From positions 1-12,913 of the forward strand of contig CAJJOO010000007.1 of NCBI GenBank assembly GCA_905193395.1: a DNA stretch of 12,913 nt. The letters run 5' to 3'. The translations under genes and the position numbers were made by a program. This DNA is from an uncultured Porphyromonadaceae bacterium. Its GTDB lineage: Bacteria; Bacteroidota; Bacteroidia; Bacteroidales; Muribaculaceae. The notes under the pieces were generated by a model that did no database searches, had not been told where the DNA came from, and saw nothing but the letters and a program-made list of their open reading frames with translations. Shown one piece after another: positions 7,627 through 12,913 of this stretch; the stretch's first letter is position 1, and each line of letters begins with the position of its first letter.

Positions 7627-8427
7627 TTATTCGGGGATATAGAGGGCGGGGTCGAGGGGGGCGCCGTTGTGCCAGAGCCCGAAATCCAGAGGGAGTGCGG
7701 CGCTTGTGCGGCCCAGGCGCTGTCCGGCCACCACTTTGTCGCCTTTTTCGACGAAGGCCTGCATAAGGTTGGCGTAGGTCGACAGGAAGTCGTTGGGGTG
7801 CTGTACGATGACGGTCTGCGACCCGTCGGGGGCGGTGAAGCAGCCCACCACGGTGCCGCGGTACACTGCATTGACGCCTCCCGCGCCGGTATCGGTCTCC
7901 GAGGGACTTTCGAACAGCATGCCCTCGGCGGCGATGGGCGACAGTACCGACAGATTGTAGCGGTTTTCCTGCTCGAATCGGGCGGCGAAGGCGCGTTCGC
8001 GCTCGCCGGCGTCAATGAGGGTGTCGACAACCGAGGGAAGCGCGTCGGCGCCGGCCAGGGCCTCGCGGGGGCTGACGCTGTCGGTCAGTATGTTGATGAT
8101 ATTGCGCGAATAGGCGTCCGATTTCCGTGCCAGGGCCTCGAGCGAGTCTACCCGCATGGCGGCGGCCATCACCTCCTCGCGCTGGTATCCGCGCAGGTGG
8201 CCCGGCAGCAGGCGCCCCAGCGGCGTGAACATCAGGATGACGAGAATCAGCGAGGCGATTGCCGCCGGGACGGCCACGGCGGCCACGGCGATGCGTGAAC
8301 CCCGCAGTTTCACCTGCCAGAGCCTGCGCCCCGAATTTTCGTTGACAATCACCACACGATAGCGCCGCGCGGGTTTGCGCCGCGGTGTGGCAGGTGCGTC
8401 TTTCTTTTCCTGTTCCTCGTCTTTCAT
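7627..8427 (-). CDS. Membrane-anchored LytM/M23-fold protein, probably catalytically inactive
   Basis: This 266-residue protein has a basic, proline-rich cytosolic N-terminus (about 1-44), one transmembrane helix (about 46-68), a helical, possibly coiled-coil stretch (about 80-115 and 133-155) and a C-terminal LytM-like domain (about 165-266). The fold is recognised from VYRGTVVGC (188-196), VIVQHPNDFLSTYANL (206-221), VEKGDKVVAGQRLG (226-239) and APLDPALYI (256-264). Active M23 enzymes need HxxxD, the His of YAHL, and HxH. Here no HxxxD is visible, YAHL is YANL, and the HLHFE position reads LDFGLWH, so peptidoglycan hydrolysis is unlikely. Known dead LytM proteins such as EnvC activate other hydrolases; a similar role is inference. 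A longer start at 8458-8460 exists, but the promoter box at 8436-8443 lies inside that extension, so ATG 8425-8427 is preferred. Confidence 0.85.
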   Translation of the reverse strand: MKDEEQEKKDAPATPRRKPARRYRVVIVNENSGRRLWQVKLRGSRIAVAAVAVPAAIASLILVILMFTPLGRLLPGHLRGYQREEVMAAAMRVDSLEALARKSDAYSRNIINILTDSVSPREALAGADALPSVVDTLIDAGERERAFAARFEQENRYNLSVLSPIAAEGMLFESPSETDTGAGGVNAVYRGTVVGCFTAPDGSQTVIVQHPNDFLSTYANLMQAFVEKGDKVVAGQRLGRTSAALPLDFGLWHNGAPLDPALYIPE

Positions 8428-8435
8428 GACAGGGA

Positions 8436-8443
8436 CAAAGATA
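8436..8443 (-). promoter_or_regulatory. -7 promoter box for the LytM-fold gene
   Basis: On the minus strand this reads TATCTTTG, an exact TAnnTTTG match ending 8 bases before the preferred ATG at 8427. Transcription would begin almost at the start codon, giving a very short or leaderless message. A TTTG 14 bases further upstream is closer than the usual 19-21. Confidence 0.5.
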
Positions 8444-8575
8444 CTACTTTCCGTGAACAAATGAAAATCCCGGGGCGTTTAAGGAATAAAACTTTGATAA
8501 AAGTGGAACAACTGTCAAAGGTTTCAAAAACACTGCACCAAAAAACTCAAGTCTAACAAAACACCTGTTTAAACA
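8444..8575. other. Divergent intergenic region upstream of the ompA-like gene
   Basis: This region between the divergent LytM-fold and ompA-like genes is AT-rich toward the ompA side. I see no exact TAnnTTTG on the plus strand. The best weak candidate is TTTG at 8493-8496 with AAGGTTTC at 8518-8525, spaced 21 bases, which would give a leader of roughly 40-45 bases. No strong Shine-Dalgarno precedes the ATG at 8576; the bases before it are A-rich, as is usual in Bacteroidetes. Confidence 0.35.
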
Positions 8576-9700
8576 ATGAAAACCAAGCATCTATGGATTG
8601 CTGCTGCTTGTGGCGCAATCGCGTTACCGGCTTTTACAGCCGCCGCCCAGGACGAGACGGTCATCGTGGAGGAAGAAACCGCGATTATCACAGACGTACC
8701 CTGCAAGACACATTACTACTCCACCGGCAAGGATAACTGGTTCATCCAGTTGGGTGCCGGCGTCACATCGCCTTTCGTTGAGAACGAACTTCCCGACGGA
8801 GGTGAAAAGCACCATCTGACAGCCGTCTACAACGTAGGCTTCGGCAAATGGTTCTCGCCCTATATCGGCTGGCGCCTGAGTTTCCTGGGTGGCTCGCTCC
8901 ATTGGGACAACGACCAGTTCAACCACGCCAAATGGGTCAACGCCAACCTGGACTTCATGTGGGACATGTTCAACACTTTCGGCGGCGTGAACCCCGGCCG
9001 TGTGTTCTCGATTGTTCCCTTCGTAGGTCTTGGCGGTGCCTATACATTTGACTACAGCCCCGCTACCGCCGTCAACATCCAGCGCGACAACGGCAAACTG
9101 AAAACCAATTCATGGACTCTGCCCGTATCGGCCGGCATCCAGTTGCGTTTCCGCCTGTGCAAATATGTTGACTTCTTCGCAGAAGGCCGCGCACAGTTTG
9201 CAGGCGATAACTTCAACAACTATGCCGAAGGCGCTCCTGTCGACATGAATATCTCGGTAATCGGCGGCTTCACCTTCCATATCGGCGGCTCCGGTTTCCG
9301 CACCTACAATCCCTGCGACTATCTGGGCTATATCAGCAACCTCAACAATCAGGTGAATGACCTGCGCGGCGCTCTCGCCACCACCGCAGCCGCACTTGCC
9401 GCAGCCGAGGCACAACTCCCGTGCCCGCCCGTTCCCGATGCCGCACCCGCACCCGTTGCTGCCGCACCCGCGCCCCTGATGGCAACCGTACGCTTCACCA
9501 TCAATTCGGCCCGCATCTCCGACCAGGAAATGGTCAACGTCTACAACGTGGCACAGTGGATGAAGAACAATCCCGATCAGAACGTGGCCATCGTAGGTTA
9601 CGCCGACAAGGACACCGGTACATCGGACTACAACATGGGCCTGTCGAAACGCCGTGCCGAGGCCGTGCGTGACGCTCTGGTCAACACCTATGGCGTGTGA
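8576..9700 (+). CDS. OmpA-family outer membrane porin, C-terminus lost to a frameshift
   Basis: This is a major outer membrane beta-barrel protein with a peptidoglycan-binding tail. Residues 1-25 are a signal peptide (MKTKHLWIAAACGAIALPAF, then TAAAQ). A barrel region spans about 45-240 with alternating aromatic strands (WFIQLGAGV, FSPYIGWRLSFLGG, FVGLGGAYTF). A short helical repeat with an Ala/Pro linker follows (about 253-300), and an OmpA C-terminal domain starts near 300. In that domain GYADKDTGTSDYNMGLSKRR (341-360) holds the Asp and Arg expected to contact diaminopimelate. The frame stops with TGA at 9698-9700 right after NTYGV, whereas family members continue for about 30 residues. The missing tail is readable in another frame immediately downstream. 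The product is therefore a truncated 374-residue protein, unless this is an assembly error. It is the only plus-strand gene in the window. Confidence 0.88.
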   Translation: MKTKHLWIAAACGAIALPAFTAAAQDETVIVEEETAIITDVPCKTHYYSTGKDNWFIQLGAGVTSPFVENELPDGGEKHHLTAVYNVGFGKWFSPYIGWRLSFLGGSLHWDNDQFNHAKWVNANLDFMWDMFNTFGGVNPGRVFSIVPFVGLGGAYTFDYSPATAVNIQRDNGKLKTNSWTLPVSAGIQLRFRLCKYVDFFAEGRAQFAGDNFNNYAEGAPVDMNISVIGGFTFHIGGSGFRTYNPCDYLGYISNLNNQVNDLRGALATTAAALAAAEAQLPCPPVPDAAPAPVAAAPAPLMATVRFTINSARISDQEMVNVYNVAQWMKNNPDQNVAIVGYADKDTGTSDYNMGLSKRRAEAVRDALVNTYGV

Positions 9701-9783
9701 CCATCGATGCCGAAGGCTCGTCCGTACAGCCCTATGACATCAACAACTGGAACCGTATCGTAATCTTCAATAACGCTAAATAA
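9701..9783 (+). pseudogene. Displaced 3' end of the ompA-like gene in another frame
   Basis: In the frame shifted by +2 from the upstream ORF, codons from 9694 read RVTIDAEGSSVQPY, then DINNWNRIVIFNNAK, and end at TAA 9781-9783. This is the usual C-terminal end of Bacteroidetes OmpA-family proteins (EGSSVQPY ... NWNRIV). The junction TATGGCGTGTGACC fits a deletion of 1 mod 3 bases, possibly between GTG repeats, removing a few codons between YGV and RVT. It has no start of its own and is part of the same broken gene. Confidence 0.85.
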
Positions 9784-9811
9784 GCGAAGCACCCTTGATT
9801 GAATCAGGAAA

Positions 9812-9839
9812 GCAGCCGGCCCCAGACGGAGCCGGCTGC
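9812..9839. terminator. Bidirectional terminator between ompA-like gene and porV
   Basis: GCAGCCGGC (9812-9820) and GCCGGCTGC (9831-9839) form a perfect 9-base-pair stem with a 10-base loop. It is followed by ATTTG on the plus strand and TTTCC on the minus strand. It lies 28 bases past the displaced ompA stop and 28 bases past the porV stop, so it can serve both converging transcripts. Its position after 9783 rather than 9700 supports the longer original ompA frame. Confidence 0.75.
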
Positions 9840-9867
9840 ATTTGTATATCGCATGCCGAAAGTGGCC

Positions 9868-11058
9868 TCAGCGGCGGCCGAAGAGGTCTTTCAGGCCGTC
9901 CATGTCGAAGGTGAGCGTGAAACGTAGGGTCTGGTCAAGAGGCGAGGACTGCGCGGTGGCAAGCATGTACGAGGCGTCCAGACGCACCACGTTCAGCGAG
10001 AAGCCGGCACCGGCGGCAAAGTATTTGCGGTTACCCTTCATTTCGTTCTCGTAATAATATCCGGCGCGGATGAAGAACTGGTTGTTGTAGGAATATTCGG
10101 CGCCGAAACTGATGTTGATTTTCTTCAATTCCTCGCTGAAGCCGCCGGGAGCGTCGGAGAAGGACTTGAAGATACCGGTGATGGGCGACATGTTTTCCCA
10201 GTCGGCCAGGGCGTCGGTATATGCGGCCTGCCCTTCGGGTGTCTCGGTGTCGTAGTCGCTCTGACGCGGGCGTGCGGGCACCAGGAGTTTGTTGAAGTCG
10301 AGGCTCAGGGCCAGGTTGTGGTAGTCGGCCAGCGGGAACATGAATGTGGTGCCCAGACGCAGGTTGGTGGGCAGGAAAGCGGGGTTCTCGCCGTCGTTAT
10401 AAGCCACTTTCGTACCGATGTTCGAGATATTCCAGCCCCAGGACCACTGACACTCGTTGCGGCCGATGATGGGGTAGGTGGTGAAATAGCCGCTGACGTC
10501 GGCCGAGAAAGCCGAGGCACCTGTCGACTGGTCGCCGGCATAAGAGTCGGAGAAGCCCAGGTCGGAGTAGATGTAGCGGAACACGACGCCCATTGAGAAT
10601 TTCTCGGACAGTTTGCGCGAGTAGCCGATGTCGAACGACATCTCGTAGGGGTTGAGCGACTGGGAGATGTCGTCGATGCCGTTGTCGGAAGTCACTTCGC
10701 CCAGCGAGAAATAGCGCAGCGAGGCACTGAGGGCCTGGTTGTCGCCGCTGCCGATTTTCCAGTAACCGGACAGGTTGGCCAGGAAGATGTCGTTGACCAG
10801 TTTGCGGAGCCAGGGGGTGTAACTGAGCGCTACCGACGCCTTGCTGTATGCAAAGGCATATTTCGAGGGGTTCCAGAACTGCGAGTTGGCGTCGGGATCG
10901 GTAGCGGCACCGATGTCGCCCATCGATGCGCCACGGGCGTCGGGGGCGATGCCGAGCGATGTCACGCCGGTCTGTATGGGGTTGAACTCGTTTTTCTGTG
11001 CCTGCATGGCGGCGGCGCAGAGCAGAGCTGCCAGCAGGAGGATTATGCGGTGTTTCAT
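9868..11058 (-). CDS. porV: Type IX secretion system outer membrane protein PorV
   Basis: This is a FadL-like outer membrane barrel that acts in the T9SS as a shuttle, taking cargo with C-terminal signals from the translocon to the attachment complex (known from Porphyromonas PorV/LptO). Residues 1-20 form a signal peptide (MKHRIILLLAALLCAAAMQA). The N-terminal plug region carries the family hallmark SLGIAPDARGASMGDIGAAT (34-53), followed by DPDANSQFWNPSKYAFAYSK (54-73). Alternating beta-strands with aromatic girdles follow to the end, which closes TFDMDGLKDLFGRR (383-396), as in other PorV proteins. The length of 396 residues fits (about 390 in P. gingivalis). The upstream neighbour is a secreted BACON protein 170 bases away; in P. 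gingivalis porU precedes porV, and no PorU is visible here. The C-terminal tail on the left-edge protein is a possible client signal. Confidence 0.92.
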   Translation of the reverse strand: MKHRIILLLAALLCAAAMQAQKNEFNPIQTGVTSLGIAPDARGASMGDIGAATDPDANSQFWNPSKYAFAYSKASVALSYTPWLRKLVNDIFLANLSGYWKIGSGDNQALSASLRYFSLGEVTSDNGIDDISQSLNPYEMSFDIGYSRKLSEKFSMGVVFRYIYSDLGFSDSYAGDQSTGASAFSADVSGYFTTYPIIGRNECQWSWGWNISNIGTKVAYNDGENPAFLPTNLRLGTTFMFPLADYHNLALSLDFNKLLVPARPRQSDYDTETPEGQAAYTDALADWENMSPITGIFKSFSDAPGGFSEELKKINISFGAEYSYNNQFFIRAGYYYENEMKGNRKYFAAGAGFSLNVVRLDASYMLATAQSSPLDQTLRFTLTFDMDGLKDLFGRR

Positions 11059-11173
11059 TTGCGTTTCGATTGGCTTGTTGAAAGCATTACTCTCTTATAA
11101 CTGCAAAAACGCCGATTTATTGCGCGGGCGGCCGTTTTTCGCAAGTATTTTGGACCGGCAGGTGAATATGGAA

Positions 11174-11206
11174 GCCCCAGCTTCCGTCAGCGACGGGAAC
11201 CGGGGC
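11174..11206 (-). terminator. Imperfect hairpin after the BACON gene, possible terminator or attenuator
   Basis: GCCCC (11174-11178) pairs with GGGGC (11202-11206), and inside them CCGTC (11184-11188) pairs with GACGG (11192-11196) around an AGC loop. It lies in the 170-base gap between the BACON gene stop (11229) and the porV ATG (11058). On the minus strand it is followed by TTCCATATT, not a clear T run, so it may only reduce read-through into porV. A smaller GCGGC-GGA-GCCGC hairpin overlaps the BACON stop region. I saw no good TAnnTTTG box for porV in this gap. Confidence 0.4.
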
Positions 11207-11228
11207 CTGTGATTGGCGGCGGAGCCGC

Positions 11229-12839
11229 TTAGAGTTCGATGTTGAAATTGATTCGCGAGGTCTGGGCGATGAATTCGCCGCGCTGCATGTCGAAGGCACC
11301 CATGTCGAATTGCAGGGGGACCGTGCCGGTTTCCGTCAGGTGCAACTGGGAGTAGGGGATGAACATCGAGAAATCGGGGAATGACATGGCGTTGCCCGTG
11401 ATGTCGATGTTCTTGTTGACGGTGACGAGGCCGTCGCCGGAGCGGAAGCGGCCGTCCTGGTCCACGAGGGGTTCGCCGGTCTCATAGTAGAACCAGGCGA
11501 CAACCTGCACGCGGTGGCCCTGTGCGTTGTCGATTGACAGATTGGCGTGAATCTGCAGACCTTTCTCGCCGTTTACGGTCACGTCCCTGTCGATGCGCAC
11601 GTCGGTGAACGAGCCTGTGGGGCCGTTGATTGCCTGCATGACGGTTACGGGCACCTTCATGCCGGCGCCGGTCACGACGAAAGTCTCCTTGCGGGCCTCG
11701 CGGGTGGTGTTGGCGCGGTAGGTCAGCGTGAACGAGTTCTCGGTGCGGTTGCTCAGTACCAGCCAGCGGGGCAGGTCGTGAATCTGCCATTCGGGATCGT
11801 TGGTGGAGACGAAGAACACGTTCTGTCCGCCCTCGCTGCGCAGGTCGACGCTGAGGTTGTCCTCGCCGTTGACGGTGAGGTAGGCGTTTTCGCTGGGACG
11901 GTCGTAGATAGTGACGTAGGCGGTATAGAAGACGTTGCCGTCCATCCACAGTTCGAATTTATACTGGCCGGGGCCGTAGAAACTCTGGCGGCGGTTGCCC
12001 CAGCCCAGGCCCTTGACGGTCTGGTTGTCGCCCTCGAAGAAGGTCAGTTCATAGCCCTGGCTGAATCCGGCGGGCGACGAACTGCTGTCCATAAGGTTGC
12101 CGTTGGGGTCGTAGACGCGGGTGAAAATCTGGGCGGTCTTTTCGGTGGTGGGACCGTTATATGAAATCACCGGGCAGAGATACTGCATCTCGGCCGAATA
12201 GAGCGTGGTGCCGGGGGCGTTGATTTCCTTGTTGTCGAAGGTGATGTTGGAGAAGGATACGTCGGTGATTTCCAGTTCGCGGCGGCGGTTGACGCTGGTG
12301 CCGGGATTGGGGTTGGTGGCGGGGCGCTCGCCGGCCTGGATGATGTTGACGCGCACCGACTGCTTGCCTCCCGAAAGGATGAACGAGCCGTTTCTCGACG
12401 TCGTGGTGGTGTTGGGGTCGCAGGCCAGGGTCAGTGCCGTGGTGCTGAGGTCCAGGACGCGGACCCAGTCGGGCAGGTCGGAGATGGCGGGGCGGCCTAC
12501 GGTCGAGTTGATTTTGAATGAGACTTCGCCGCCGGTTGAGCCGACGCGTTGCTCGATGGCGCGCGAGTTGCCGTTGACGGTCAGGCGGGGCGAGAGTTCG
12601 CGTATGCGGGCCGAACATTCGTTGATGCCGCGCGAGATGGCGGCGTCGTGCTCGGCGGGGTTATAGTTGATGTCGAGCGAGGCGTTTGTGAATTTTTTGC
12701 GGGCTGCAACGTAGTTTTCGATTGTCGTGGCGTTGCGCAGCATTTCCTGGGCCTCAAGCAGGATGTTGTTGATGGCTGCGAAAGCGTCGCCGACGCACAT
12801 GGCGGCGAGAAGGACCAGCCAGAAGAGTTTCCTTTTCAT
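11229..12839 (-). CDS. Secreted protein with two BACON domains and beta-sandwich domains
   Basis: This 536-residue protein has a signal peptide at about 1-21 (MKRKLFWLVLLAAMCVGDAF, then A). A helical segment at about 24-82 (EAQEMLRNATTIENYVAARK) resembles a TPR-like pair. BACON domain 1 spans about 86-168, with DLPDWVRVLD (121-130), a run of Thr/Ser/Asn and a closing VRVNIIQAG. A beta-rich domain lies at about 188-312. BACON domain 2 spans about 320-403, with DLPRWLVLSN (355-364), ANTTREARKETFVVT and VTVMQAI. The C-terminal beta-sandwich covers about 408-536. BACON domains often act as spacers or ligand-binding modules in Bacteroidetes surface proteins. I see no catalytic motif. The ATG overlaps the stop of the upstream gene (ATGA), implying translational coupling, and porV follows downstream. 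The role is unknown; an envelope or T9SS-linked scaffold is inference. Confidence 0.82.
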   Translation of the reverse strand: MKRKLFWLVLLAAMCVGDAFAAINNILLEAQEMLRNATTIENYVAARKKFTNASLDINYNPAEHDAAISRGINECSARIRELSPRLTVNGNSRAIEQRVGSTGGEVSFKINSTVGRPAISDLPDWVRVLDLSTTALTLACDPNTTTTSRNGSFILSGGKQSVRVNIIQAGERPATNPNPGTSVNRRRELEITDVSFSNITFDNKEINAPGTTLYSAEMQYLCPVISYNGPTTEKTAQIFTRVYDPNGNLMDSSSSPAGFSQGYELTFFEGDNQTVKGLGWGNRRQSFYGPGQYKFELWMDGNVFYTAYVTIYDRPSENAYLTVNGEDNLSVDLRSEGGQNVFFVSTNDPEWQIHDLPRWLVLSNRTENSFTLTYRANTTREARKETFVVTGAGMKVPVTVMQAINGPTGSFTDVRIDRDVTVNGEKGLQIHANLSIDNAQGHRVQVVAWFYYETGEPLVDQDGRFRSGDGLVTVNKNIDITGNAMSFPDFSMFIPYSQLHLTETGTVPLQFDMGAFDMQRGEFIAQTSRINFNIEL

Positions 12840-12913
12840 CGGTTGCTTATTGTTTCGTTGAAGATTTGATATTTTCGGGATTTGATGTCGACGCTCATGT
12901 CGGCATCCTCGGG
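12836..12913 (-). CDS. 3' end of an upstream gene cut by the right edge
   Basis: A frame open from the right edge encodes 25 residues ending SVDIKSRKYQIFNETISNR, with stop TGA at 12836-12838. The stop overlaps the ATG of the BACON gene by 4 bases (ATGA), the classic arrangement for coupled genes. The visible tail is charged, with no recognisable domain, so I cannot name the product. porU precedes porV in Porphyromonas, but the visible residues do not let me claim it. Confidence 0.6.
   Translation of the reverse strand, partial: PEDADMSVDIKSRKYQIFNETISNR

Noticed and set aside
8425..8460. Earlier ATG for the LytM-fold protein (MFTESSIFVPV...)
   Set aside because: The exact -7 box TATCTTTG lies within this extension, so it is probably not translated.
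1..12913. CRISPR array, tRNA, rRNA, insertion sequence or attachment site
   Set aside because: I saw no regularly spaced direct repeats, cloverleaf sequences, transposase motifs or terminal inverted repeats on either strand.

Overview
The window looks like a chromosomal segment from a GC-rich member of the Bacteroidales, plausibly the family Muribaculaceae. The phylum call rests on several signs. There is a PorV-type component of the type IX secretion system (T9SS). Several promoter elements match the Bacteroidetes -7 consensus TAnnTTTG. There are BACON domains, an M49 peptidase of the Bacteroides type with HECLGH, an OmpA-like major porin, and almost no Shine-Dalgarno sites. The family-level call is inference. 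Nearly all genes lie on the minus strand; only the ompA-like gene is on the plus strand.

Layout from left to right. Positions 1-953 (minus) hold a long open frame that runs off the left edge. It encodes a secreted protein with a signal peptide and a C-terminal tail resembling T9SS sorting tails, and it has its own promoter with a perfect palindrome just upstream of the -7 box. Positions 1155-6989 (minus) form a compact block transcribed in the order dxr (isoprenoid precursor synthesis), rseP-like site-2 protease, an RlmI-like 23S rRNA methyltransferase and an exported dipeptidyl peptidase III. The gaps are only 22, 7 and 16 bases, and a terminator follows at 1099-1132. Upstream of dxr are a small lipoprotein (7053-7454) with its own promoter and a long leader, and a membrane-anchored LytM/M23-fold protein (7627-8427) that has lost its catalytic histidines.

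Positions 8428-8575 form a divergent intergenic region. To its right is the plus-strand ompA-like gene (8576-9700). It is interrupted near its 3' end by a frameshift, and the expected last ~29 residues are still readable in another frame up to 9783. A bidirectional terminator at 9812-9839 separates it from the convergent porV (9868-11058, minus). Upstream of porV lies a 536-residue secreted protein with two BACON domains (11229-12839). Its start overlaps by 4 bases the stop of a further gene cut by the right edge (12836-12913).

Taken together this is mostly a cell-envelope neighbourhood: outer membrane secretion (PorV), a major outer membrane protein (OmpA-like), regulated membrane proteolysis (RseP), a cell-wall-related LytM-fold protein, a lipoprotein and an exported peptidase, with housekeeping dxr and an rRNA methyltransferase. 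I found no tRNA, rRNA, CRISPR array, insertion sequence or obvious mobile element. I do not see clear proof of a wholly new system. The best leads are the BACON/porV cluster, the palindrome-controlled secreted-protein gene, the catalytically dead LytM-fold protein and the broken ompA.
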